A model generated the notes under the pieces. The model was not told the DNA's origin. It ran no database searches and saw only the letters and a program-made list of their open reading frames with translations. The position numbers and the translations under genes are program-made. DNA of 48,014 nucleotides from Lachnospiraceae bacterium (lineage in GTDB: Bacteria; Bacillota; Clostridia; Lachnospirales; Lachnospiraceae), in NCBI GenBank assembly GCA_017513005.1, contig JAFWDM010000087.1, positions 1-48,014 on the forward strand. Reading direction: 5' to 3'. Below, piece by piece: positions 1 through 8,180 of the stretch. Numbering within the stretch: the stretch's first letter is position 1; each line of letters opens with the position of its first letter.

Positions 1-111
1 CCGGGAAGTCCGTTTGTATAAATAATATCTTCCTCCTTTCTCTTTGACGGTCGTTCCCTTTTTCCTCTGTTTCTGGACCCATTCCGGGTATTTCTTTTCT
101 GTTTTAGGCAT
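1..111 (-). CDS. Transposase-like protein, N-terminal fragment (cut by window edge)
   Basis: The first 37 codons of a gene running leftward off the window. The translation begins MPKTEKKYPEWVQKQRKKG and continues with a YYLYKRTS stretch. From memory, a Lys-rich start, PEWV, GTTVK and YYLY resemble the N-terminus of IS1634/IS4-type transposases common in Clostridia; this could not be checked. The ATG follows a good ribosome binding site, AGAAAGGAG, six bases upstream. A TATAAT element lies about 50 bp upstream. No catalytic residues are visible because only the N-terminus is present, so whether the element is intact is unknown. It could also be another basic DNA-binding protein. Confidence 0.5.
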   Translation of the reverse strand, partial: MPKTEKKYPEWVQKQRKKGTTVKEKGGRYYLYKRTSR

Positions 112-159
112 AATGATCTCCTTTCTGTATAGGTGGTGTATGCCTATACCTATAAGGGT

Positions 160-188
160 ATTATACCTCTACACAAGAAAAAATCCAA
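160..188 (-). promoter_or_regulatory. Probable promoter of the left-edge transposase-like gene
   Basis: On the minus strand, TATAAT (160-165) is separated by 17 bp from TTGGAT (183-188). The -10 is perfect and the -35 matches only at TTG. It lies about 50 bp upstream of the ATG at 111. The -35 directly abuts the hairpin that ends the ribF operon, so terminator and promoter share a few dozen bases. Confidence 0.4.
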
Positions 189-221
189 GGTTATGAGCAT
201 TCATGTATAGCACTCATAACC
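178..221 (-). terminator. Terminator-like hairpin after ribF
   Basis: On the minus strand GGTTATGAG and CTCATAACC form a 9-bp stem (189-221) followed, four bases later, by six T residues (178-183). It lies about 160 bp past the ribF stop and is the natural end of the rimP-to-ribF operon. Between it and ribF are three copies of a short TTCGGACAGC/TAGGACAGC motif (about 280-322) and a 6-bp GC hairpin (335-350) without a T tract. An alternative is that the palindrome belongs to the end of the neighbouring insertion element. Confidence 0.5.
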
Positions 222-382
222 CCGGATATTTTCTTAGGATTTCGTAGATTCAGTTTTTATTCGTGAAACAACCCTGTAACCTTTTCGGACAGCATCTTTT
301 AGGACAGCCCCTTTCGGACAGCCGGAAATGACCGCCGGGAACCGTCCCGGGAATGAAAGGAGTTTGTCCGCTGCCTGCGGGA

Positions 383-1303
383 TCAGATCCCGTGATACTC
401 CCTGCCCGCCTGGATGTCATGCTCCATCGTGGCCTTCAGCTCTTCGATGGAGGAAAACTTCATCTCCGGCCTGCGGTGGGTGAGGAGCTGTACCGTCGCG
501 GTCTCCCCGTAGACATCCCCCTCGAAATCATAGAGGAAGGTCTCCACAGTGACACGCTTTTCCTCGGAAACGGTCGGCTTTACGCCGATATTCGTCATCC
601 CGCAGTATTTTTTCCCGCCCAGCAGGACATCGGAATAGTAGACGCCGAAGGGGGGCAGAAGCTTGTCCGGCGGGGGAACCTGGTTGAGTGTCGGGATCCC
701 GATCCGCCTGCCCAGGGCTCTTCCGTGCACGATGCTGCCGCACACCATATAGGGCTCCCCCAGATAGCGGGCCGCTGTCGTGACTTCCCCTGTGCTGATC
801 AGCCTTCTGATCAGGGTCGAGCTGATGACGTTATCATCCATCACGACCTTCTCGATCATTTTGGTCGTATAGCCGTACTCCGGTCCCAGACCGGCGAGCA
901 GGTCAAAATTTCCGCTTCCATGGTCACCGAAGGAGAGGTCCGGACCCGCGGCGATAAAGCGTGCCCGCAGATGCCCGCACAGAAACTTCGTGACAAATTC
1001 TCTGGAAGGAGTCGCGGCCGACTGGGCATTAAAGGGAAATTCGACCAGAATGTCGATTCCCATTCTCTCAAAAATCTGTTCCTTTTCCTGCCTGGTCGTC
1101 AGGATCTGTTTTGCACCGTACCCGAAAAAGATCTCCGGATAAGGGTCAAAGGTAAATACAGTTGCCAGCAGCCCCTTTTCCTTCTGGTCCAGAAGCTCCT
1201 CCAGGAGCCTTCTGTGTCCCAGATGGACCCCGTCAAATTTGCCGATCGAGACGGCTGTCTCGCCCGGACTCACAAAATCTGTCGTATCTCTGATGATCTG
1301 CAT
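383..1303 (-). CDS. ribF: Bifunctional riboflavin kinase / FAD synthetase RibF
   Basis: Makes FMN from riboflavin and ATP, then FAD from FMN and ATP, in the cytoplasm. The 306-residue length is normal for the prokaryotic bifunctional enzyme. The N-terminal nucleotidyltransferase domain carries GKFDGVHLGH at residues 21-30, the HxGH-type motif of FMN adenylyltransferases. The C-terminal kinase domain (about 185-306) has GRRIGIPTLN, corresponding to the family's G-x-P-T-A-N substrate-binding motif with Leu in place of Ala, followed by GVYYSDV. It is the last gene of the minus-strand operon, 54 bp after truB, in the order truB-ribF that is standard in Firmicutes. No FMN riboswitch is visible upstream, consistent with housekeeping expression. 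Confidence 0.95.
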   Translation of the reverse strand: MQIIRDTTDFVSPGETAVSIGKFDGVHLGHRRLLEELLDQKEKGLLATVFTFDPYPEIFFGYGAKQILTTRQEKEQIFERMGIDILVEFPFNAQSAATPSREFVTKFLCGHLRARFIAAGPDLSFGDHGSGNFDLLAGLGPEYGYTTKMIEKVVMDDNVISSTLIRRLISTGEVTTAARYLGEPYMVCGSIVHGRALGRRIGIPTLNQVPPPDKLLPPFGVYYSDVLLGGKKYCGMTNIGVKPTVSEEKRVTVETFLYDFEGDVYGETATVQLLTHRRPEMKFSSIEELKATMEHDIQAGREYHGI

Positions 1304-1357
1304 ATATGTCCTGTCCTGCGGCTGACCGCAAAAAAAGCGGGTGCCGCACTTTTATAT

Positions 1358-2458
1358 TCATACTTTTTCCTGTTTCTCCGGCAGAAACATTTTAAATGCC
1401 GTATAGCGGCGCTGTCCTTTTCCTTTTTTATAGAGGCCGTAAAAAACACAGGCACTGTCATAGACCCGGATCACTCCCTCTTCCCGCAGTGCCTGCCGGC
1501 CGGTGCCCCGGTCAGCGCAGGAATCCTCCTCAGGAGCGAGAAACCGGAGGTCTTCCTTTTCCAGTGCATTTCCGTTTTTCAAAAGCCGCAGAGCATCTTC
1601 CCTGCAGACAGCTGCCGGAAGATCCGCGAAAAAACTGTCCACGGGACGGATCAGGGCTTCCAGCATTTCCGGCGGCTCTGTCTTTGCGATCCTCTCGACC
1701 TCATCGAGCGTGCGGGCTTCCTCCAGGGTAAACTGCCCCACAAGGGTGCGCAGAAGGGACTCCATGGCAGCCCCGGTGCCGAGGGCATTCCCCAGGTCCT
1801 CGCAGAGGGTGCGTATATAGGTCCCGCGGGAGCAGCGGACCCGCATCGTCACAAACGGAAGCTCGATCTTTTCGATGTCCAGCGCATGGATCGTGACGCG
1901 CCGGGGCTTCCGTTCCACAGTCCTGCCCTTTCTGGCGAGATCGTAGAGCCGCTTTCCGTTTACCTTGATCGCGGAATACATGGGGGGGATCTGCTCGATC
2001 TCTCCCACAAATCGCGCGGCCTGCTCATGGATCCTGCGCTCCGCACAGGCGATCATCCGCTCCCGGTCCTGCCGGGCCTCCTCTGTTCCGTTTTCCTCAT
2101 CCGGATCAGCGGTGCTCCGGGACCGGTCCGCTTCTTCTCCCGCACCCGGACTGCCGCCGCACAGGCAGGGCAGGATCTCTTCCTCTCCCATTTGAAAAAG
2201 GACATTTCCGCTCATATCCTGCGTATCCGTCCGGACGCCCAGCCGCATGACGGCCACATATTCCTTCTCCTTGTCCGCGATCAGTTCACAGATCCTGGTG
2301 GCATTTCCCAGACACATGGGGAGCACGCCCTCCGCATCCGGATCCAGCGTGCCCGTGTGGCCGATCTTCCGCATATGCAGGATGCCCCGCAGGCGTGCGA
2401 CCGCATCGCTGGAGGTATACCCTGCCTCTTTATAGATCGTCAGCATGCCATGATGCAT
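1358..2458 (-). CDS. truB: tRNA pseudouridine(55) synthase TruB
   Basis: Isomerises U55 to pseudouridine in the T loop of tRNAs. The catalytic motif GHTGTLDPDAEG is at residues 33-44 with the nucleophile Asp39. IPPMYSAIKVNGKRLYDLAR and RCSRGTYIRTLCEDLG are further family hallmarks. An upstream in-frame extension to 2542 exists, but the ATG at 2458 is preceded by GGAAAGG at good spacing and gives the family-typical start, so 366 residues are called. Odd feature: between GNVLFQ and the conserved FVGEIEQIPP segment (about residues 88-140) there is a hydrophilic Glu/Asp/Arg-rich stretch roughly 45 residues longer than usual for TruB. A second short hydrophilic insertion lies near the C-terminus. 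Confidence 0.93.
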   Translation of the reverse strand: MHHGMLTIYKEAGYTSSDAVARLRGILHMRKIGHTGTLDPDAEGVLPMCLGNATRICELIADKEKEYVAVMRLGVRTDTQDMSGNVLFQMGEEEILPCLCGGSPGAGEEADRSRSTADPDEENGTEEARQDRERMIACAERRIHEQAARFVGEIEQIPPMYSAIKVNGKRLYDLARKGRTVERKPRRVTIHALDIEKIELPFVTMRVRCSRGTYIRTLCEDLGNALGTGAAMESLLRTLVGQFTLEEARTLDEVERIAKTEPPEMLEALIRPVDSFFADLPAAVCREDALRLLKNGNALEKEDLRFLAPEEDSCADRGTGRQALREEGVIRVYDSACVFYGLYKKGKGQRRYTAFKMFLPEKQEKV

Positions 2459-2492
2459 ATCAATCCTTTCCACTACCCTGTATGATACAAAA

Positions 2493-2582
2493 CTGCGCAT
2501 CGAGCTGTGCCTGCACAATACCCGCTGCGCATCGAGCTGCACCTACGCCCTGTCCGGCTGCGCATTGAGCTGCGCCGACGCC
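2493..2582. repeat. 32-33 bp tandem repeat spanning the nrnA stop
   Basis: CTGCGCATCGAGCTG-like copies start at 2493, 2525 and 2558 (plus strand), spacing 32 and 33 bp. The third copy lies inside the last codons of nrnA and the other two lie between nrnA and truB. The repeat therefore seems to have grown outward from the 3' end of nrnA into the intergenic space. Confidence 0.75.
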
Positions 2583-3517
2583 ATATCCAGCATCTTCCGG
2601 AGCGAAGCGTCAAAACTCTGGTCCGCCTTTATGGTGCAGCCGCTCGCATGAAAGTGGCCGCCGCCTCCGAAAACCTGCGCAATGGCGGCGACATCGACGA
2701 TGTTGTTGGAGCGCATGCTCACGCGCCATTCCCCGTTCGTACGCTCGTGGGCGAAAAACGCACAGTCGGCACCGGTCGTCGACACCAGGGCACTTACGAT
2801 CCCCTCCACGTCCTTTCCCACGCCGCCGCAGGACCGGATCGCCGCCTGGTCCATGGAACTGACGATGCAGCGGCCGTGCAAACAGCTTTTGCTGGTCAGC
2901 AGAGCCCTGCCCAGCATCTTCTGCTGTACAAAGGTTTTTTCAAAATAAACCTCCCGGACGATCGTGGAAAAGTCAAAGCCGAAAGTCATCAGATCTCCGG
3001 CGATCTCCATGGTCTTTCGGGATGTACTCGAGAAACGGAAACAGCCGGTATCCGTCACGATCCCCACATAGAGGGCCCGGGCGATATCGGGATCCAGTAG
3101 ATCCCTGTCGATCACCTCGTAGACAAGCTCGCAGGCACTGCTGGCAGTGCCGTCGATATAATTGACCCCGGCGCTTCCCGGGTTACTGATATGGTGGTCG
3201 ATATTGACCGTTCTCACGGCATTGTCAAAAAAGGCCTCCGCGCCCGCGATACGGTCCTTGGCGGAGTCCAGGACCACGAAGGCGTCATAGCGGTCCACGT
3301 CTGTTTTAAAGTCCGTGATCACCCTGTCAGAGCCGGGGATATTTTTGTGAAGCTCTGCCGGGAGAGATTCCAGAAACACATCGACGCGCGCATCCGGCAG
3401 TGCTTTTTCCAGAAACAGCATCAGGCCCAGACAGGCCCCGGCGCAGTCCCCGTCCGGATTCTCATGACCGCTGATCCCGATCGTCCGGCAGTTTTCAAGT
3501 TCCTCAAGTATCCTCAT
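2543..3517 (-). CDS. nrnA: DHH/DHHA1 phosphoesterase, nanoRNase / pAp phosphatase NrnA
   Basis: Degrades 2-5 nt RNA oligomers and dephosphorylates 3'-phosphoadenosine 5'-phosphate in the NrnA family. The DHH domain shows GHENPDGDC at 17-25, VLDSA near 82-86, the name-giving DHH at 107-109 and VTDTGCFRF near 154-162, which supply the metal-binding Asp/His set. The C-terminal DHHA1 domain ends with GGGGHFHASGC (about 284-294), the nucleic-acid-binding motif. The 324-residue length is typical. It follows rbfA by 48 bp and precedes truB, the usual Firmicutes order. Its last codons contain a copy of a tandem repeat that continues past the stop. Confidence 0.93.
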   Translation of the reverse strand: MRILEELENCRTIGISGHENPDGDCAGACLGLMLFLEKALPDARVDVFLESLPAELHKNIPGSDRVITDFKTDVDRYDAFVVLDSAKDRIAGAEAFFDNAVRTVNIDHHISNPGSAGVNYIDGTASSACELVYEVIDRDLLDPDIARALYVGIVTDTGCFRFSSTSRKTMEIAGDLMTFGFDFSTIVREVYFEKTFVQQKMLGRALLTSKSCLHGRCIVSSMDQAAIRSCGGVGKDVEGIVSALVSTTGADCAFFAHERTNGEWRVSMRSNNIVDVAAIAQVFGGGGHFHASGCTIKADQSFDASLRKMLDMASAQLNAQPDRA

Positions 3518-3565
3518 GTAGTTTTACTCCACTGGCAGATGCAGACGCACTGCTGCTTTTTTCTT

Positions 3566-3988
3566 TTACATCTCTTCGGAGATATTCTCTCCCGCATCCG
3601 GTCCTTTTGTGCCGCGCGCCTCTTCGGCAAGGCGGTCCTGCGCACGCACTTCATCGATGCGGTGAGACATCTCCACCCCGTAAGCGATGGAATCATCCAG
3701 GATAAACTGCAGCTGGGGCGTGTTGCGCAGATTGACGCGGCGGGCAAGCTCGCCGCGAATGAATCCGGAAGCACTTGCAAGTCCGTCCATCGTATCCTTT
3801 TTCTTCTCCTCATCTCCGTAGACGCTGATCCAGGCCTTGCAGGTCTTGAGATCGGGCGCCACTTCCACTGCCAGGACACTGGTCATGGGACTGATGCGGG
3901 GGTCTTTTATACCGCCGCTAAGGATCTGCGCGAGCACACGGCGGACTTCATCGTTGATCTTTCTGTTTTTTACACTGTTTTTTCTCAT
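3566..3988 (-). CDS. rbfA: Ribosome-binding factor A
   Basis: Cold-shock 30S maturation factor that binds near the 16S rRNA 5' end. The sequence shows the KH-like RbfA fold signature: RKINDEVRRVLAQIL, KDPRISPMTSVLAVEVAPDL, AWISVYGD and RVNLRNTPQLQFILDDSI. The ATG at 3988 (140 residues) is preferred over a GTG at 4018 because family members normally begin with a short basic segment such as MRKNSVKNRKIN. The ribosome binding site is weak (AAGAAAATAGATAAA), and the GTG alternative lies inside a large hairpin. The 25-residue acidic tail is longer than usual. Unlike its neighbours it is separated from infB by about 300 bp containing strong secondary structure. Confidence 0.92.
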   Translation of the reverse strand: MRKNSVKNRKINDEVRRVLAQILSGGIKDPRISPMTSVLAVEVAPDLKTCKAWISVYGDEEKKKDTMDGLASASGFIRGELARRVNLRNTPQLQFILDDSIAYGVEMSHRIDEVRAQDRLAEEARGTKGPDAGENISEEM

Positions 3989-4007
3989 TTTATCTATTTT
4001 CTTGTAT

Positions 4008-4085
4008 CTGTTCAGCACCCCGCAGCGCCTCTGTCAGCCCTATATTGCAGGTGCATAGAACCTGCAATATAGGGGTGCTGAACAG
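4008..4085. repeat. Nested inverted repeat between infB and rbfA
   Basis: Outer arms CTGTTCAGCACCCC (4008-4021) and GGGGTGCTGAACAG (4072-4085) match perfectly over 14 bp. Inside them a second perfect pair, CCTATATTGCAGGT (4039-4052) and ACCTGCAATATAGG (4060-4073), encloses a 7-base loop. The two stems share the GG at 4072-4073. A 17-base bulge lies only on the left side. In the operon transcript this forms a very stable nested hairpin ending about 20 bases before the rbfA ATG. No U tract follows in the minus direction, so it is not a plain terminator. It may be an RNA-processing or stability element, or a small palindromic insertion sequence. Confidence 0.8.
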
Positions 4086-4292
4086 TTACATTTTCTTTCA
4101 GTCTTTTTTATCCATCTGTTTCCTGTTCTTCAACGCCATTGCCGGGTGTTGTTTTTACGTACCTTTCTTCGGGCATTCCGCATCTGTACATCTGTCCGGC
4201 GATGGAGCCATGTCTCCGGGGGTCCATGACAGGGCGCACAGAACAGCGAATCCCGGCTGGAGAGCATTCCCCGGCCGGGATCATATGTCAGG
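4086..4292. other. infB-rbfA spacer with GC-rich hairpin
   Basis: No gene is visible in these 207 bp. A GC-rich inverted repeat, ATCCCGGC (4250-4257) and GCCGGGAT (4274-4281) with a 16-base loop, follows the infB stop closely. It has no T tract on the minus strand, which suggests transcript-end protection or processing rather than termination. Confidence 0.5.
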
Positions 4293-7200
4293 TCAGTCCC
4301 TGGGCACTTCGACGAGATCGTAGCATTCTACGATATCATCGACCTGCATGGGGTCAAAGCCTTCAAATACAAGACCGCACTCGAAGCCCTCGCGGACTTC
4401 CTTCGCGTCATCCTTGAAGCGCTTGAGGGAAGCCAGTCTTCCTTCGTAGATCTGTTCGTCTCCTCTGCGGATACGGACCTTGCATCCGCGCCGCACGACA
4501 CCGTCGAGGACCATGGAACCGGCAATATTGCCGACACGGGATGCCTTGAACAGCATACGCACCTGGGCGTGTCCGATGACCCGCTCCTCGTAAACAGGGG
4601 CACGCATGCCCTTGAGCGCTGCCTCCACCGCATCGATGGCCTGGTAAATGACCTTGTACAGGCGGATGTCCACGCCTTCCTGGTCCGCCATGGACTTGGC
4701 GAGCATATCCGGACGGACGTTGAATCCGATGATGACCGCGTTGGAAGCGGTGGCCAGCGAGACGTCGGACTCTGTGATGTTGCCAACCGCCGCGTGGATG
4801 ACCTTGACGACGACCTCCTCGTTGGAAAGCTTGAGCAGGCTCTGGCGGAGCGCTTCGACGGAACCCTGTACGTCTGCCTTGAGGATGAGGTTGAACTCTT
4901 TGAGCGTACCCTCCTTCATCTGGCTGAACAGGTCGTCGAGGTTCATGCGCATTCTCGTCTCTTCGATGAGCTCCTCCTTGCGCTGGACCTTGTAGGTCTC
5001 GGCGTAGGACTTGGCAGTCTGGAGGTCCGGATGGGCGAGGAAGACCTCGCCTGCGCTGGGAACATCGGACAGGCCGAGGATCTCGACAGGATGCGACGGC
5101 TTCGCTTCTTTGACGCGCCTGCCCTTGTCGTCGATCATGGCCCTGACCTTACCGGAAGCCGCCCCCGCAGAGATAAAGTCTCCGATATGAAGGGTGCCCT
5201 TCTGGACCAGGACATTGGCGACGGGGCCGCGGCCCTTGTCGAGCATGGCCTCGAGAACCAGGCCCCTGGCCTTGCGGTCCGGGTTGGCCTTGAGCTCCAT
5301 GATATCCGCCGTCAGCAGGATCGTCTCGAGAAGGTCCTCGATTCCCTGGCCGGTCTTTGCGGATACCTCCACAAATTCGGTGGATCCGCCCCAGTCAGTG
5401 GGGATCAGCTCATATTCCGTCAGTTCCTGCTTGACGCGCTCGGGATTTGCGCCCTCTTTATCGATCTTGTTGATCGCGACCACGATCTCGACACCGGCTG
5501 CCTTGGCATGGTTGATCGCCTCGATGGTCTGCGGCATGACACCGTCGTCCGCCGCAACGACCAGGATCGCAATATCCGTGGAATTCGCGCCGCGCATACG
5601 CATGGCGGTAAAGGCCTCATGACCGGGTGTATCAAGGAAGGTGATGTCTCTGTCGTTAACTGTGACCATGTAGGCACCGATCGCCTGGGTGATGCCGCCC
5701 GCTTCCCTGCCGGTGACATTGGTGCTGCGGATCGCATCCAGAAGAGAGGTCTTACCGTGGTCGACGTGGCCCATGACGCAGATCACGGGCGGACGGGAGA
5801 CCATCGTGGCCTCATCCTCTTCGTCCTCGCGCAGGAGCTCTTCGATCACATCGACGACCTGCTCCTTCTCGCAGAGGATGTCATAACCGAGTGCGATCTC
5901 CTCTGCCTCTTCATAGCTCACTTCACTGTTCGGCGTCATGGCCTTGCCCTGCAGGAACAGCTTCTTGATGATCTCTGCAGGCTGCATATGCATGCGTTCC
6001 GCGAGTTCGCGGATGGAGATCTTCTCGGGAACGGAGATCGTTTTGATCTGTTCTTCAACGGGGACGGTCTCCTTCTTTTCAGGCCGGATAAAGCGCCCGC
6101 TTCTGTTCTTGCGGTTCTTCTCGTCCTCGCCGAAATTCTGGTCCTTTCTCGACCTGCGGTCCCTGTCCTGGAAGGATTTGCCGCGGCCCTGTGCGCCGCC
6201 CTTCGCGGGTGCATTGCCGCCTCTTCCGGGACCGCCCTGTCCGGGACGGGCACCTGCAGTGCGGGAATCTGCTCCCCTGCGCGCACCGCCCTGGCCGCGC
6301 GAATCCTGCGAGCGTCCGCCGCGTCCGGCGCCCCCGCCGCTTCTGGAGTCAGCGCCCTGACGGGGACCGCGGTCACCACGCCCTGCACCTGACTGGGAGG
6401 ATCCTGTACCGCGGCCGCCTGCGGCACCTCTGCCGGCGCCTGCGCCCTGTCTGGATCCTGCTCCGTCACGGGAACCGTGCTGCCTTCCGGTGCCTTCCGC
6501 CTTTGCGGGTTTCCCGGCCGCATCGCTGCCTGCCGCTGCGCCGCGGCCCTGTGCGCTGCCTTCCGTGGCAGTCTGCGCGCCGGCAGCTGCAGCGGTCTGC
6601 GCTGCCGCCTTGTCCTGAGCTCCCGCGGGCGCAGCCGAAGAAGCCTGCGCCTGCGCCGCAGGTGCTGCCGTCTGGGCTGCAGGTGCGGGACCGGTCCCGA
6701 CCTCGGCAGCTGCATTGGTCAGAGCCGCAGCTTCTTTCAGTGCCTCTGCCTCCGCTGCCTTCTTTGCGGGATCCGCTTTACGGGGCTGCTGGACCGGTTT
6801 ATGATAATCCACTTCCATCTGTGTCTGACGGATCGTGGGTTTGATCAGCTTATGGACAGGCTGCGCCTGGCTTCTGCCGCGTCCGAACGAGGAACCGCCC
6901 CGTCCGTTTGCACCGCGGTCACGGCTGCCGGATCCGGAGGCCCCGCTGCCGCCCCTTGCATCGCGGCGGTCTCTTCCCCTGCCGTCCCCGCCCTGGCGGG
7001 AACCGCCTCCGGGGCGATTGCCTCCGCGGGCGCCTCCGCCGCTGCCGCTGCGTCCGCTGCCGCCCGGGTTATAGGCCCCCGTGCCGCTCGAATAAGCACC
7101 GCGCTGGCCGCCCTGGTTATTGCCGCCGGTCACGATGATGATCTTTTTCTTCTTTACAGGCTTTTTGGCTTCCTCTGCAACTTTTTCCCCTTTGTTTTCC

Positions 7201-7412
7201 CCTGCAGCGCCTGTGCCCTTCTTCTCTTCTGTCTCTTTCCGTTTCGCTTCAAAATTGTCAGAAACCAACTTGACTGCGCCCTCCTCTAATGTTATATCCA
7301 TACTCCCGTCCGCTGCCCCTGCAGCGCTTCCTCTGCTCCGCAAAAACCCGAGGATCTCACTTGGGCTCGTGCCGTACTTTTTCGCGAGCTCACTGATTCT
7401 CATTTCCGCCAC
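4293..7412 (-). CDS. infB: Translation initiation factor IF-2
   Basis: GTPase that brings initiator tRNA to the 30S subunit. The N-terminal IF2_N motif is MRISELAKKYGTSPSEILGF. Then comes about 400 residues of low-complexity Gly/Arg/Ala/Gln-rich linker, a second IF2_N-like segment (ISIRELAERMHMQPAEIIKK) and the G domain. The G domain has GHVDHGKT (near 547), DTPGHEAF (near 593) and NKIDK (near 649). Domains II-IV follow, including VGNIAGSMVLDGVVRRG. The GTG at 7412 is chosen because AAAGGAGG precedes it by five bases; ATG at 7403 is the alternative. It overlaps ylxQ by 23 bp, implying coupled translation. At 1039 residues it is long for the family, all from the linker, which is GC-rich and repeat-like. 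Confidence 0.96.
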   Translation of the reverse strand: MAEMRISELAKKYGTSPSEILGFLRSRGSAAGAADGSMDITLEEGAVKLVSDNFEAKRKETEEKKGTGAAGENKGEKVAEEAKKPVKKKKIIIVTGGNNQGGQRGAYSSGTGAYNPGGSGRSGSGGGARGGNRPGGGSRQGGDGRGRDRRDARGGSGASGSGSRDRGANGRGGSSFGRGRSQAQPVHKLIKPTIRQTQMEVDYHKPVQQPRKADPAKKAAEAEALKEAAALTNAAAEVGTGPAPAAQTAAPAAQAQASSAAPAGAQDKAAAQTAAAAGAQTATEGSAQGRGAAAGSDAAGKPAKAEGTGRQHGSRDGAGSRQGAGAGRGAAGGRGTGSSQSGAGRGDRGPRQGADSRSGGGAGRGGRSQDSRGQGGARRGADSRTAGARPGQGGPGRGGNAPAKGGAQGRGKSFQDRDRRSRKDQNFGEDEKNRKNRSGRFIRPEKKETVPVEEQIKTISVPEKISIRELAERMHMQPAEIIKKLFLQGKAMTPNSEVSYEEAEEIALGYDILCEKEQVVDVIEELLREDEEDEATMVSRPPVICVMGHVDHGKTSLLDAIRSTNVTGREAGGITQAIGAYMVTVNDRDITFLDTPGHEAFTAMRMRGANSTDIAILVVAADDGVMPQTIEAINHAKAAGVEIVVAINKIDKEGANPERVKQELTEYELIPTDWGGSTEFVEVSAKTGQGIEDLLETILLTADIMELKANPDRKARGLVLEAMLDKGRGPVANVLVQKGTLHIGDFISAGAASGKVRAMIDDKGRRVKEAKPSHPVEILGLSDVPSAGEVFLAHPDLQTAKSYAETYKVQRKEELIEETRMRMNLDDLFSQMKEGTLKEFNLILKADVQGSVEALRQSLLKLSNEEVVVKVIHAAVGNITESDVSLATASNAVIIGFNVRPDMLAKSMADQEGVDIRLYKVIYQAIDAVEAALKGMRAPVYEERVIGHAQVRMLFKASRVGNIAGSMVLDGVVRRGCKVRIRRGDEQIYEGRLASLKRFKDDAKEVREGFECGLVFEGFDPMQVDDIVECYDLVEVPRD

Positions 7413-7737
7413 AGCCGCCTCCTTTCCCCGCGCTTTCGCGCAGCTCATATTTCAAAATACTCTCTGCAAACCCCCGGTCCGTCACCGCGATACATGCCCG
7501 CGATTGTCTGCCGACCGCATGGCCGAGCGCTTCTTTTGTTCCGTAATAGCGTAACGGTATTTTGTAATAACTGCATTTATCTGTAAACTTCTTGATCGTA
7601 TTGGGCTTTGCGTCTTCCGCCAGAACGACGAGCTTTGCCTTCCTGCTCCTGACCGCCTCCTCCGCCGAAAAGCCTCCGGCGGCGATCCGTCCGGCTCTGG
7701 CCGCGATCCCGAGAAGAGAAAAGACTCTATCCTGCAT
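7390..7737 (-). CDS. ylxQ: L7Ae-family ribosomal-like protein YlxQ
   Basis: A small K-turn RNA-binding protein of the L7Ae/L30e fold, 115 residues. Visible family features are FSLLGIAARAGRIAAGG at the N-terminus, KAKLVVLAEDAKPNTIKK in the middle and IPLRYYGTKEALGHAVG toward the C-terminus. The ATG at 7737 has GGAGG nine bases upstream and overlaps the 3' end of ylxR by 11 bp. The longer in-frame version to 7851 is just the other frame of ylxR. Position between ylxR and infB is conserved in Firmicutes. The family's exact role is not settled. Confidence 0.9.
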   Translation of the reverse strand: MQDRVFSLLGIAARAGRIAAGGFSAEEAVRSRKAKLVVLAEDAKPNTIKKFTDKCSYYKIPLRYYGTKEALGHAVGRQSRACIAVTDRGFAESILKYELRESAGKGGGCGGNENQ

Positions 7738-7999
7738 GGCCACCTCCGATCTGTGCATCCAGGCTGTCCAGAGCCTCTGCACTGACCTGCGCATGGAAGG
7801 CCTTCGCAAAGCTTTTGCGCTTTTTTGCGCGCTGCAGGCAGGCAGGTTCATCGCACAGATAAGCCCCCCGCCCGTTCATGCGTCCGGTCCTGTCCAAGTG
7901 CAGTTCTCCCTCAGGAGTGAGCACGATTCTCACCAGCTCCTTTTTCGGTCTTATTGTTCCGCAGCCGATGCAGGTTCTCATCGGGATCTTTTTTTGCAT
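7727..7999 (-). CDS. ylxR: YlxR family (DUF448) RNA-binding protein
   Basis: A 90-residue protein with the family signature RTCIGCGTIRPKKELVRIV near the start, followed by GRGAYLCDEPACLQRAKKRK. These Cys and Arg/Lys positions define DUF448, reported in the family to bind RNA or nucleoid. It sits between nusA and ylxQ as usual. GGAG lies eight bases before the ATG. It is separated from nusA by about 180 bp containing a long hairpin, and overlaps ylxQ by 11 bp. Confidence 0.92.
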   Translation of the reverse strand: MQKKIPMRTCIGCGTIRPKKELVRIVLTPEGELHLDRTGRMNGRGAYLCDEPACLQRAKKRKSFAKAFHAQVSAEALDSLDAQIGGGHAG

Positions 8000-8026
8000 C
8001 CGGAATTCTCCATCAGCAGCTGCATT

Positions 8027-8066
8027 GCCCGGCCGGGGCCTTTCAAAGATCTGAAAGAGGCCGGGC
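8027..8066 (-). other. Long hairpin between nusA and ylxR
   Basis: On the minus strand GCCCGGCC pairs with GGCCGGGC, and CTTTCA pairs with TGAAAG inside it, with a few unpaired bases between. No T tract follows, and the ylxR start comes about 30 bases later. It could be an RNase III-type processing site, or an element setting the ratio of NusA to the downstream genes. Confidence 0.55.
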
Positions 8067-8180
8067 AGGCGCCGCCGCTGTATCCTGTTTCAGTAAAGGT
8101 AAGGACCTGTCACAAATCGATCTGTATGCGATCAGTAAGGCAGTATCGTGACTGTGCCTGAAAGCAAACGCCGCTGTAGA

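Noticed and set aside
353-2485. 710-codon plus-strand ORF
   Set aside because: It lies opposite ribF and truB, which have full catalytic motifs; its translation has no domain logic. Long antisense ORFs are expected in GC-rich DNA.
4569-6392. 607-codon plus-strand ORF opposite infB
   Set aside because: Shadow of the IF-2 coding frame; low-complexity translation and no supported start.
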